Shown here one piece after another: positions 26,229 to 34,561 of a DNA stretch of 64,000 bases (position 1 is the stretch's first letter; each line of letters begins with the position of its first letter). Position numbers and translations under genes: made by a program. The stretch lies in contig NZ_MVDI01000004.1 in NCBI RefSeq assembly GCF_002939305.1, positions 186,001-250,000 on the forward strand. The letters are read 5' to 3'. The notes under the pieces were generated by a model. It saw nothing but the letters and a program-made list of their open reading frames with translations, searched no databases and was not told where the DNA came from. Source of the stretch: Chroococcidiopsis sp. TS-821 (GTDB lineage Bacteria > Cyanobacteriota > Cyanobacteriia > Cyanobacteriales > Chroococcidiopsidaceae).

Positions 26229-28154
26229 ATGAGCTACCCTGCTGTCAAGATGGTTGCAGGTAAAACGCTAGTTAAGCGTACTTTAAAGTTTGAACCGTCA
26301 CTTGTCACGATATTAGCGAGCTTCAGCTTATTTGCAGTAATGAGTTGGGGCAAATTAGCAGATCCCATTTGGGATACTGGACATGAAGTGGAGATTCCAG
26401 CGCGGATTTTAGCAGGACAAGTGCTGTATCGCGACGTCGAAACTTACTACGGTCCGCTAGCGTACTACATTAATGCTATAGCACTATTACTGGGACATCG
26501 TATTGAAGTTTTCTATATCGCGGGCTTACTGCTAGCACTGATAGCAACACTTTTGGTTTATACGCTAGCAAAGCGCTTAACTAACCAACGTTGGGCAATG
26601 CTTTGTACCTTGTATGTACTCATTTATTGTGCTTTTAATCCTGGAGGTTTGCTTAACTTTGTTGTTCCCTATAGCTATGGAGTTGTTTACGCGATTGTGC
26701 TTTGCTTATTGGCATTTATTGCACTCGATAATTACGGAAAAACAGGAAAAGTTCGTTGGTTAATCGTTGCGGCGATCGCCTCTGGATTAGCAGGGTTAGC
26801 CAAACAAGAATACGGCGTTGCTGCTGTTGCTACAATGCTAATAGGTATAATTTGTACTCGCCAAAACTTAACTAAGCGCCTAGGTGACAGCTTACTCATT
26901 GTAGTCATTGCTGGTCTTTGTGCTTTTATTCCACTAGCTTTATTGGCAAAACAAGCATCTTGGGAAAATATTTTTGCGGCTTTATTTCCTGTTGCTAAAT
27001 CACAGGTATTGACAGAAAGCGGATTATTTGATGTCTCGCTAGCTAAAACATTAATTGAGTGGCAAAAGAGCTTTGTTCTTTTTGCTGTTGGTCTTCTGAT
27101 AGTTATAACTTCCACAGCGATCGCGCATTACCTTCATCAGCAACAACCGAATCAATGGCAAAAACCAGTAACATTTCTTGCTAGTTTAGCGATCGCATGG
27201 TCAGGTCTGACTGTACTGCGTCTTGGATCTCTCTTAAATGTATATAAGGTTTGCTTAATTGTTGTTTTCTGCGCGTGGATTAGTGTCATTGTGACGCGTT
27301 GGTATTTCAAGTTAACAAATCTAAAAATCATAATTCAGCTACTTACAATAGTCGTATTTTTTGGTTTGGGTTTACTGTTACTACGGCGATTTGTCTGCTG
27401 TACTGATGCTGTGTTTCATCCTATAGGAAATCTAACTTGGTTGTTACCAGCTTTCGTTGCTTGGTTCGCGGTTCAGTGGACTAAGATTAGGCAGCATTAT
27501 GCGCCGCTACTGTGGGCTTTACTAATTTTTTCTATTGTGCTGAATGCGCGCTTTTTGTTTTACATTAATTTTTATCCTTTATATGCATTTACTGCAGTTA
27601 TCCTCTTTTTTACTTTGCTTTATCATTGGGCGCGAACAAGTCAACTTCCGATTGCTAAATATATCATTATTTGTTTAATAATTAGTGGAATTATTCATCT
27701 AGCACAGTTTACTCAATATCGTTATCCTATTTCTTCGGATAAAGGAACTCTTTATATTAAAGATGCTGAATTAGCCACAGCATATAATCAAGCGATCGCA
27801 ACAATTAACGCCGCCAACGCACAGTCAGTATTAGTCATTCCTGAAGGAAGTATTTTAAACTTTCTCACCACAACAAGTACGCCGAGTAAAGAAACAATTT
27901 TTATTCCAGGAGTATTACCAAACGCTGCAGCTGAACGCGAGTTTTTGGCAAGAATGAGAACAAATCCACCACAGTTAATTGTTTATGTTGATGTTCCTTT
28001 CTTTTGGTTGCGCGAAGGCTATCAAAGGTATCGGGATTACAACCCACTTGTCGATCGTTGGATTGTGCAAGAACATGCTTTGATTTATGCTTCAGCACCA
28101 ATGACTTACTTCGGAGAGCAATGGACTCTACGTATCTATCAAAGTCTAAACTAG
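26229..28154 (+). CDS. ArnT/PMT-like (GT39) polytopic glycosyltransferase
   Basis: A 641-residue membrane protein with about twelve hydrophobic segments and a hydrophilic C-terminal periplasmic part (about 510-641). The first periplasmic loop carries DTGHEVEIPARIL then YRDVETYYGPLAYY, the acidic motif layout of GT-C/GT39 enzymes. These take a sugar from a polyprenyl-phosphate donor and add it to lipid, protein or glycan on the outer face. It is the only plus-strand gene between 2.9 and 38 kb and has its own promoter candidate and good ribosome-binding site. Its stop lies 4 bases from the stop of the convergent methyltransferase. Candidate partners are the DPM1-like gene at 21832 and the SMR pair at 30967-31700. 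Confidence 0.8.
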   Translation: MSYPAVKMVAGKTLVKRTLKFEPSLVTILASFSLFAVMSWGKLADPIWDTGHEVEIPARILAGQVLYRDVETYYGPLAYYINAIALLLGHRIEVFYIAGLLLALIATLLVYTLAKRLTNQRWAMLCTLYVLIYCAFNPGGLLNFVVPYSYGVVYAIVLCLLAFIALDNYGKTGKVRWLIVAAIASGLAGLAKQEYGVAAVATMLIGIICTRQNLTKRLGDSLLIVVIAGLCAFIPLALLAKQASWENIFAALFPVAKSQVLTESGLFDVSLAKTLIEWQKSFVLFAVGLLIVITSTAIAHYLHQQQPNQWQKPVTFLASLAIAWSGLTVLRLGSLLNVYKVCLIVVFCAWISVIVTRWYFKLTNLKIIIQLLTIVVFFGLGLLLLRRFVCCTDAVFHPIGNLTWLLPAFVAWFAVQWTKIRQHYAPLLWALLIFSIVLNARFLFYINFYPLYAFTAVILFFTLLYHWARTSQLPIAKYIIICLIISGIIHLAQFTQYRYPISSDKGTLYIKDAELATAYNQAIATINAANAQSVLVIPEGSILNFLTTTSTPSKETIFIPGVLPNAAAEREFLARMRTNPPQLIVYVDVPFFWLREGYQRYRDYNPLVDRWIVQEHALIYASAPMTYFGEQWTLRIYQSLN

Positions 28155-28158
28155 ACGA

Positions 28159-28959
28159 TTACTTTACAGCTTCTACATAAAGACTTTCAGAAGCTCTAAT
28201 TTGTTGGTCAAGACATAACTTATCCATCATTGACTTACCAAATTCTTGCTTTTGTACTTTAGAAAAACCATATTTATAGAGGAGAAACTCTAGCGTTGCA
28301 AAATCATATGCGTATTTGTGTTCGTATCCCTGACGAAAGACGAAATTGATAAGCTCGATTTTAGTATTATATTTGTGATGAAAGTAGAAATCGGTGCGAT
28401 CGCGATCGAGGGGTCTAACTTTACTTAATGCTTCCCAACCTGGTTGACAATATGCTTTTAGGTACTTTTCAATATCTGGAACTATTATGCGCAAAACTCC
28501 TCCTGGTTGCAGAACGCGGTAACACTCAGCTAAGAAATCAGGAACTTCTTCTACGTAATCAATATGCTCAAAAAAATGTTCGGTAAAAATTCCTTGAACC
28601 GAATTATTCGCAAATGGCAAACTTCTCCGACAATCGTACACGCAATTTACTCCAGGTGCAGCAAATAAATCTACATTAACCCAGCCTGGCTTACCTGTAG
28701 TACCTGAACCGATATTAACTAAAAGATCTTTAGCAACTCGATATTTCTGAAATATATTTTGTCGATTTTCTCTTAACAATGCAGCATACAATTCATCTAC
28801 AAAAGGTAGATATACGTGTTGTGGAATAACTCCTTCCAATCTTTTAAGAAGGATATATTGTAGATTTAAGCATAGTTTTAGTGGGATAAAATCGATAACT
28901 TTTTGAATCAAACATTTCAAGGAATGCTTAGCAGAGAAATTTATTAAGGTCAATTGCAT
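28159..28959 (-). CDS. Class I SAM-dependent methyltransferase
   Basis: A 266-residue protein with a class I methyltransferase domain from about residue 80. It has LVNIGSGTTGKPGWVNVD, then FTEHFFEHIDY, then YRVLQPGGVLRIIVPD, the pattern of cyanobacterial sugar-cluster methyltransferases (Methyltransf_11-like). An N-terminal extension of ~75 residues is basic and partly hydrophobic. The acceptor is probably a sugar of the polysaccharide but cannot be named. It is the last gene of the minus-strand run that starts with wbpA, reading 14 bases after the truncated FAD oxidoreductase. Confidence 0.83.
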   Translation of the reverse strand: MQLTLINFSAKHSLKCLIQKVIDFIPLKLCLNLQYILLKRLEGVIPQHVYLPFVDELYAALLRENRQNIFQKYRVAKDLLVNIGSGTTGKPGWVNVDLFAAPGVNCVYDCRRSLPFANNSVQGIFTEHFFEHIDYVEEVPDFLAECYRVLQPGGVLRIIVPDIEKYLKAYCQPGWEALSKVRPLDRDRTDFYFHHKYNTKIELINFVFRQGYEHKYAYDFATLEFLLYKYGFSKVQKQEFGKSMMDKLCLDQQIRASESLYVEAVK

Positions 28960-28973
28960 AGAACACCTGACAG

Positions 28974-29798
28974 TTATAATACAGTTTGGACAAATTGTTC
29001 AACGTGGCGTATAACAGTGTTATTGTTAAGCGTGTCGTTAGGCGCGGTAAAAATAACTTTGTCAAAATGCTCTTTTGTATTTCCGCGTTCAATCCATAAC
29101 CCATTTATAGAGTCAGGAATAATTTTCTTAACAGCTACACCTGTACAAATACAACTCCCTGCAGCATATATCAACTTTTCAAGACGATCGAAAACTGTTT
29201 TATATCCTCCGACAACGTAACCTAGTTGTTCTTTGTTTAAAGAAGAATCTCGCGCTGAAAATAAACGTTTAATATAAGACCAGATAAAAACAGCAGAAAC
29301 TTTTTGATAACTTTCTCCTAACTTTGCTAACAATAATGGCTGCCAAAATTTTTGATAAGTTTTCTTCCCGCTAAGTTTAACTAACCAGTCCTCTACAGAA
29401 ATTTTTTCTAAACGCTGCCAATTGTCAATTCGAGAGCCATAAATTAAAGTAAAAGCTAGCCGAAGTTTACCCCATAAACTGAGAGGTGGAAAGCGCAAAA
29501 ACTCTAACGTATTACTAATTGAATACAATTTTCGATCGACGTAGTAACCTGTACTTGTACTGCGCCACCGTAACTGATCGCCTAAGCCAATCTCATGCAA
29601 ATATTTAATTAAATGCTTATCAGAAGGCAAAATCACGTGATAAAAGCGATCCCAAACAAAAGAGCCGTAATCGTGATAAGTTGCTAGCCCTCCTAACTGT
29701 TGATTGCGTTCAAAGACAGTTACTACATATCCTTTTTGAGAAAGGCGATGAGCTAAAACTAGCCCCATCAAACCACCACCAATAACTGCAATATTCAT
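28974..29798 (-). CDS. FAD-dependent amine-oxidase-like oxidoreductase, C-terminally truncated
   Basis: The protein starts with a perfect dinucleotide-binding motif (IAVIGGGLMGLVLAHRLS) and follows the UDP-galactopyranose mutase/protoporphyrinogen oxidase-like family found in cyanobacterial sugar clusters: GGLATYHDYG, FYHVILPSD, ELGYVVGGYKTVFD-type text. It ends at residue 274, just after FDKVIFTAP. Relatives as I know them run to about 430 residues, so the last ~150, including part of the FAD-binding fold, are missing. The next gene starts 14 bases later and leaves no room for the remainder. It may be non-functional or may work with a partner. This could also be described as a pseudogene. 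Confidence 0.75.
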   Translation of the reverse strand: MNIAVIGGGLMGLVLAHRLSQKGYVVTVFERNQQLGGLATYHDYGSFVWDRFYHVILPSDKHLIKYLHEIGLGDQLRWRSTSTGYYVDRKLYSISNTLEFLRFPPLSLWGKLRLAFTLIYGSRIDNWQRLEKISVEDWLVKLSGKKTYQKFWQPLLLAKLGESYQKVSAVFIWSYIKRLFSARDSSLNKEQLGYVVGGYKTVFDRLEKLIYAAGSCICTGVAVKKIIPDSINGLWIERGNTKEHFDKVIFTAPNDTLNNNTVIRHVEQFVQTVL

Positions 29799-29933
29799 AG
29801 AAAATTTAGGAATAAAGCTAATTCTAAAAAAACATAAATTATTTTCTGTATCTCTTATTTTTGTAGTTTATTAAAGACAAAAACGTAGGTAATAGGTAAT
29901 TGCTCTTACCTACTACCAGTTACCATTTATCAA

Positions 29934-30947
29934 TCAACTTAGTACAAGTAAACTTGATTCTGCTGGAGATTTTAAGCTGCGATGCCAAGCAATTGTTCGC
30001 AGTAATCCTTCTTCTAAAGAAACTTCTGCTTTAACACCAAGAATTTGTTCGCAACGGCTATTATCAGGGATTCTGCGCCGTACATCTTCATATTTCTTTC
30101 CAGTAAACGATTCGTAAGGGACAAATTTCAGCTTAAGTTTACCAGGAGTATTACTTAACTGTTTAATAGTTTTAGCTAAGTCTAAAATTGAAATTTCGCG
30201 ATCGCTGCCAATATTAAAAATTTCGCCATTGGCTTCGGATTTAATAATTGCTGCATAAATTCCAGCTACTGTGTCACTGATGTATGTAAAGCTGCGTGTT
30301 TGTAAGCCATCTCCATGAATTTGAATTTCGCGATCGCTCAAAATTTGTTCAATAAAAACTGACTGCGGTCCACCCCACCATGATAAATGATGTCGCGGTC
30401 CATAAGAGCCAAAAAAGCGTAAAATGACAACAGGAAAGCCGTAACTTTCTTGATAAGCAAAGGCTAGATGTTCGTCGAATAGCTTAGAAACAGCATAACT
30501 CCAACGAGCAACTTTAGAAGAACCTAACACAGAATCATCATCTTCATTAAAAGGCAATTTAGGATTGCGACCATACACATCAGAAGTTGAAGCCAGAACG
30601 CATTTGCAGTTACGCGATCGTGCAAACTCTAAAACATTTTCTGTTCCTTGATAGTTAATTTTAAGCGTATCAATTGCTTTCCCGTAACGGGGAATTTTAA
30701 ATGCTGCTAAATGAACTAAACAGTCAAAATCTTCTAAATCGACAAACGTAGATGCTTCTGTAATATCTCGTTGGAGAAACTGAAATGCTGGATTATCTAG
30801 ATGGCGTGCGATATTTTCTAGCTTTCCCATGCAGAGATTGTCAATTCCCACAACTTGATGACCTGCTGCTATGAGCTTATCCAATAAATGAGAACCAATA
30901 AAGCCCGCAACGCCTGTAACTAGAATTTTTCTTGGTAATACAATCAT
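29934..30947 (-). CDS. Extended SDR NAD-dependent nucleotide-sugar epimerase/dehydratase
   Basis: A 337-residue GalE-like short-chain dehydrogenase: GVAGFIGSHLLDKL (NAD binding, ~12), HLAAFKIPR (~80), ASTSDVYG (~115), catalytic Tyr-Lys in YAVSK (~150) and RSFTYISDTVAG (~240). It likely epimerises, decarboxylates or dehydrates a UDP- or GDP-sugar. The substrate is not readable. A longer start exists at 30980 but would overlap the SMR gene. The ATG at 30947 has AAGGAA eight bases upstream and was chosen. Its place right after the SMR pair recalls the ArnA-ArnE/F neighbourhood. Confidence 0.87.
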   Translation of the reverse strand: MIVLPRKILVTGVAGFIGSHLLDKLIAAGHQVVGIDNLCMGKLENIARHLDNPAFQFLQRDITEASTFVDLEDFDCLVHLAAFKIPRYGKAIDTLKINYQGTENVLEFARSRNCKCVLASTSDVYGRNPKLPFNEDDDSVLGSSKVARWSYAVSKLFDEHLAFAYQESYGFPVVILRFFGSYGPRHHLSWWGGPQSVFIEQILSDREIQIHGDGLQTRSFTYISDTVAGIYAAIIKSEANGEIFNIGSDREISILDLAKTIKQLSNTPGKLKLKFVPYESFTGKKYEDVRRRIPDNSRCEQILGVKAEVSLEEGLLRTIAWHRSLKSPAESSLLVLS

Positions 30948-30966
30948 TTTATTTTCCTTATAAAAA

Positions 30967-31305
30967 CTACATTTGTACAACTAGGCAAACACCAGTGACA
31001 ATAATTGCAATTCCAATCCATTGACCGAGAACAATTTTCTCTTTGAGAATTTGATGCGAAGCCAAAGGAACTAAAGCAAATGTCAAACCCAATGCAGGAA
31101 AAGCTTGACTTAATGGAATTGTGCGTAAAACAACGAGCCACAACAGTGTCACAACTACATAACAAACCAACCAAAGCCAAAAATAGTAAGAACTAAAAAG
31201 GTTTGGCGTTGAAACATTCTTATAAAGAGCGTATTTAAGTGATACTTGCCCAACAGTACCGAGGGCTACAACAAGCAATAGAAATATCCAAGGAAGAACA
31301 TTCAT
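30967..31305 (-). CDS. SMR/EamA-family small transporter (ArnF-like), subunit 2
   Basis: A 112-residue protein with four predicted helices, the size and layout of EmrE/ArnF-type proteins. The start is MNVLPWIFLLLVVALGTVGQ, and PLSQAFPALGLTFALVPL (~75) resembles the SMR helix 3/4 signature. Its ATG overlaps the stop of the preceding SMR gene by 4 bases, so the two are translationally coupled and probably form a heterodimer. ArnE/ArnF-like pairs flip undecaprenyl-phosphate aminoarabinose, and a lipid-linked sugar is a reasonable cargo here. Small drug export is the alternative. Confidence 0.78.
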   Translation of the reverse strand: MNVLPWIFLLLVVALGTVGQVSLKYALYKNVSTPNLFSSYYFWLWLVCYVVVTLLWLVVLRTIPLSQAFPALGLTFALVPLASHQILKEKIVLGQWIGIAIIVTGVCLVVQM

Positions 31306-31700
31306 TTTGATGATAGTTGGCGATCGCTTTGAGACAAGGCGACAAACAAAACTCCAATGAAGATGAGTAAGACTCCTATAATGCGCGTCAGGGTGATTGT
31401 CTCATTAAAGAAGTAGTACGAACCGAATAAGATACCGACATAGTTTAGACTACTCAAAGGATAGGCAACACTGAGCTTGACAACCCGTAGTGCTAACACC
31501 CAATTTGCTACTCCAATTGTGTAAGTTGTCAATGCTAAAGTTAATTGTCCAACGAACGACACAGTCAAAAAATTTGTAGTAGCAATGCTCATTGTATGCT
31601 TCATCAGAAGTTGTCCAGTAATGCCAAAAACAATACTGAGCAACAATGTAAGATAAGCAAGAGATTTAGGTTTAGCTCGGATCGTGGATATTTGAGACAT
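31302..31700 (-). CDS. SMR/EamA-family small transporter (ArnE-like), subunit 1
   Basis: A 132-residue protein with four hydrophobic helices after a 12-residue N-terminal tail. Features are LLSIVFGITGQLLMKHTM, then VVKLSVAYPLSSLNYVGILF, then TRIIGVLLIFIGVLFV. The text VAYPLSSLNYV is typical of EamA/SMR half-size transporters. It overlaps the second SMR gene by ATGA and lies 41 bases after the aminotransferase gene. The pair most likely flips a polyprenyl-linked sugar for the membrane transferase at 26229; this is inferred from context only. Confidence 0.78.
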   Translation of the reverse strand: MSQISTIRAKPKSLAYLTLLLSIVFGITGQLLMKHTMSIATTNFLTVSFVGQLTLALTTYTIGVANWVLALRVVKLSVAYPLSSLNYVGILFGSYYFFNETITLTRIIGVLLIFIGVLFVALSQSDRQLSSK

Positions 31701-31741
31701 AAAAATTAGGATTGTCTATTCTCTCATATACTTATTTCGCG

Positions 31742-32878
31742 TTATGCATATTTGAAAAGACAGTATAAGTCTGCTGAAGCTTGGCTAATTGCTTCAACAA
31801 TAATCTGTTGCTCGAATAAACTTAACTCAGGAAACATTGGTAATGACAAAACTTCAGTACTTAATTGTTCGCTGTTAGGCAGCGATCCTAAAGGATAATT
31901 CAAATGACTGTGTACCTTTTGCAAATGCAAAGGCATAGGGTAATACACCATTGTACTGATTCCTTTTTGATGTAGCTGCTGCTGGAAGCGATCGCGTTGT
32001 CCATCTAAAACTCGAATTGTAAATTGATTCCAAACAGAAGTGCCGTTAGCAACGACAGTTGGTAGTACAATTCCTGGAATTGAGGTAAGGTGTTCTAAGT
32101 AATAATAGGCGATCGCTTTTCGGGCAGTGTTCCATTGTTCGAGGTAGGGGAGTTTCACAGATAAAATCGCCGCTTGAATTGTATCTAAACGGCTATTCAG
32201 TCCCAGCTCTTCATGTTGATACTTAACTTTTCCTCCATGTCGGCGCAAGTATTCGACGCGATCTGCAATTTCAGGATCGTTTGTGGCGATCGCGCCGCCG
32301 TCCCCAAAACAGCCTAAGTTTTTTGTTGGGAAAAAGCTAAAACAACCAACATCGCCAATTGTTCCCACTTTTTGTCCTTCCCAAACTGCGCCTGTTGCTT
32401 GCGCGCAATCTTCAATCACTTTGAGATTGTATTTACGCGCGATCGCCATAATTGCAGACATATCGCAGGGACGACCGTAAAGATGCACTGGTAAAATTGC
32501 TTTAGTGCGTTCGGTAATCTTGCTTTCGATTTGACGGGGATCGATATTGTAGGTTTCTAAATCGACGTCTACAAAAACAGGAGTCGCACCAACAATCTCG
32601 ATCGCTTCAGTGGTTGCAATGAAAGTAAACGGCGTGGTAAGAACCTCGTCGCCAGCACCGATATTTAAGGCGCGTAAAGCAAGGTGTAAAGCATCAGTAC
32701 CAGAATTGCACGAGATGACAGCAGCACAATCAAGGTAGCTAGCAAACTGAGTTTCAAAGCATTTCACCTGCGGACCCATAATATAGCGCCCATCAGCCAT
32801 GACAGAACTGACAACCTTGATTAACTCAGGCGCAAGTGTATGGTATTGACTCTTAGCATCAAAACTGGGAATTTTCAT
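31742..32878 (-). CDS. wbpE: DegT/DnrJ/EryC1 aminotransferase, WbpE-like
   Basis: A 378-residue PLP enzyme of the DegT/StrS class. The start is [15 protein letters not shown], with [16 protein letters not shown] (~56-70), the Asp in VIEDCAQA (~157), and the PLP lysine K186 in [15 protein letters not shown]. In a wbp setting it converts UDP-3-keto-GlcNAcA to the 3-amino sugar with glutamate as donor. Its direct neighbours are the dedicated 3-dehydrogenase, N-acetyltransferase and 6-dehydrogenase, all on this strand, which supports the WbpE assignment over other 3- or 4-aminotransferases. Confidence 0.9.
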   Translation of the reverse strand: MKIPSFDAKSQYHTLAPELIKVVSSVMADGRYIMGPQVKCFETQFASYLDCAAVISCNSGTDALHLALRALNIGAGDEVLTTPFTFIATTEAIEIVGATPVFVDVDLETYNIDPRQIESKITERTKAILPVHLYGRPCDMSAIMAIARKYNLKVIEDCAQATGAVWEGQKVGTIGDVGCFSFFPTKNLGCFGDGGAIATNDPEIADRVEYLRRHGGKVKYQHEELGLNSRLDTIQAAILSVKLPYLEQWNTARKAIAYYYLEHLTSIPGIVLPTVVANGTSVWNQFTIRVLDGQRDRFQQQLHQKGISTMVYYPMPLHLQKVHSHLNYPLGSLPNSEQLSTEVLSLPMFPELSLFEQQIIVEAISQASADLYCLFKYA

Positions 32879-32900
32879 ATATTCAGTTATTCAGTAGATT

Positions 32901-33506
32901 TTATTTGATTCTTTGCAGTTGCTGCGGGTTAGTAAACTCGTACTGGCGATCGCACTCGGTGCAAACATAAATTTGCTTATTATTGACAAGCTTCGCGCCA
33001 CATTCGCACATCCAACCGCGTTGTCTTGCAGGATTACCGTAGACGAGGGCATAATCAGGAACATCTTTCGTCACTGTAGAACCCGCACCAATAAATGCAT
33101 GATGACCAATCGTAACACCACAAACAATGGTGGCGTTCGCACCAATCGTCGCCCCGCGTTTCACTAAAGTCACTAAATAATCATCAACGGTGTTGCGCGG
33201 AATTGCCGATCGCGGATTTTTAATATTTGTAAATACGCAACTTGGTCCGCAAAAAACATCATCTTCTAAAATGACGCCTGCATAAACCGAAACGTTGTTT
33301 TGAATTTTAACGTTGCGACCAATTTTCACCCCAGTCGCGACAAAGACATTTTGCCCAAGTTTACAGTTTTCACCAATGCTAACATTAGGCATGACATGGC
33401 TGAAATGCCAAATTTGCGTTCCCGTACCAATCGTACAAGGAAAATCAACATAGGCTGATTCGTGGACAAAATAATCGGTAGCTGGCGGTTGTAATTTAAC
33501 TGACAA
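32901..33506 (-). CDS. wbpD: WbpD-like UDP-3-amino-sugar N-acetyltransferase
   Basis: A 201-residue hexapeptide-repeat acyltransferase. The opening [20 protein letters not shown] with IWHFSHV is typical of WbpD, which acetylates the 3-amino group of UDP-GlcNAc3NA. Later come [14 protein letters not shown], then [14 protein letters not shown], then [12 protein letters not shown]. The C-terminus ends in a small zinc-ribbon-like part (CECG ... CTEC, ~168-188), common in this family. The start is TTG at 33506, backed by GGAG seven bases upstream, and overlaps the end of wbpB by 11 bases, so the two are coupled. Confidence 0.9.
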   Translation of the reverse strand: MSVKLQPPATDYFVHESAYVDFPCTIGTGTQIWHFSHVMPNVSIGENCKLGQNVFVATGVKIGRNVKIQNNVSVYAGVILEDDVFCGPSCVFTNIKNPRSAIPRNTVDDYLVTLVKRGATIGANATIVCGVTIGHHAFIGAGSTVTKDVPDYALVYGNPARQRGWMCECGAKLVNNKQIYVCTECDRQYEFTNPQQLQRIK

Positions 33507-34500
33507 AGCACTTCTCCCTCATATCAATCATTTTGCCGTGAGTTGTTAAGGATGCTTGCGCTGATTCTAGAACGGTTAAAACGTCGATTCCATTTTTGAT
33601 TCCGGTGACAGGTTGTTGGCGGTTTTGGATGCAATCTAGAAAATGCTGACATTCTAAAAGTAAAGGTTCGGCTTGTGGTAGCGGAATAATTTGTTTGGCA
33701 TCTTTGTGCAAAATTGGTAAAGAATCTTGAAATTCGACGTGCTGCGGGTAAAGACAAAGTTTAGCATCGGTTGAGACATCATCAAAAACTGCCATTGCGC
33801 GATCGCCGACAACGACTAAGCGATGTTCTTTAAACGGATGCAGCCAACTCACAAAGATATGCGCTTTGATATGGTTTGCAAATTCTAAATTAATCGTACA
33901 AAAGTCTTCAACTGTATGAGAACTGCTGCCAAACGCTTGTACGCGGCGCGGAAGTTCGCCTGTAAATCCAAGAATGTTGCAAATATCGTGCGGTGCGAAA
34001 CTCCACAACACGTTTTCTTCAGTGCGGACTTTGCCAAAGCTTAAGCGATGCGAGTAAAGGTATTGCAGTTTACCAAGTTTGCCATCAGCAACGAGTTGAC
34101 GCAGTGTCACTAATGCAGGATGATATTCGAGCAAATGCCCTACCATCAACAGGCGATCGCTTTTGTTTGCTAGCGCTTGAATGGCTAAAGCATCGTCTAA
34201 AGTCAACGCTAGTGGCTTTTCGACAAAAACATCTTTACCCGCAGCTAAAGCTTGCAGTACGAGATCTGCGTGTGTTGGCGCAGGCGTTGCAATAACAACA
34301 GCTTGTACCTCTGGTAGCGATAACACCTGTTGAAAGTCTGTTACGCAAGGAACGTCATATTGTTCGCTGAGTAACTTGACTGTTATGTAACTAGCATCGC
34401 AAATAACTCGTAAAACACCAAGTTGGGCAAAATTGCGGACGAGATTCTTACCCCAATAACCACAACCAACAACTGCTATGTATTTATCTTGGCAACGCAT
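33496..34500 (-). CDS. wbpB: Gfo/Idh/MocA oxidoreductase, WbpB-like
   Basis: A 334-residue NAD-dependent sugar dehydrogenase. The Rossmann motif [15 protein letters not shown] lies near residue 10, the catalytic EKP loop in [10 protein letters not shown] near 95, and [15 protein letters not shown] near 120. It should oxidise C3 of UDP-GlcNAcA to the 3-keto sugar, the substrate of the WbpE-like aminotransferase, and WbpB/WbpE are known to form a coupled redox pair. It follows the 6-dehydrogenase gene after 61 bases and overlaps the acetyltransferase gene. Confidence 0.9.
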   Translation of the reverse strand: MRCQDKYIAVVGCGYWGKNLVRNFAQLGVLRVICDASYITVKLLSEQYDVPCVTDFQQVLSLPEVQAVVIATPAPTHADLVLQALAAGKDVFVEKPLALTLDDALAIQALANKSDRLLMVGHLLEYHPALVTLRQLVADGKLGKLQYLYSHRLSFGKVRTEENVLWSFAPHDICNILGFTGELPRRVQAFGSSSHTVEDFCTINLEFANHIKAHIFVSWLHPFKEHRLVVVGDRAMAVFDDVSTDAKLCLYPQHVEFQDSLPILHKDAKQIIPLPQAEPLLLECQHFLDCIQNRQQPVTGIKNGIDVLTVLESAQASLTTHGKMIDMREKCFVS

Positions 34501-34561
34501 AATTTTAAAAAAATATTATTGCAAAGTTCCCCCACGCGGGGATGTATAAAGCTATCAACAC

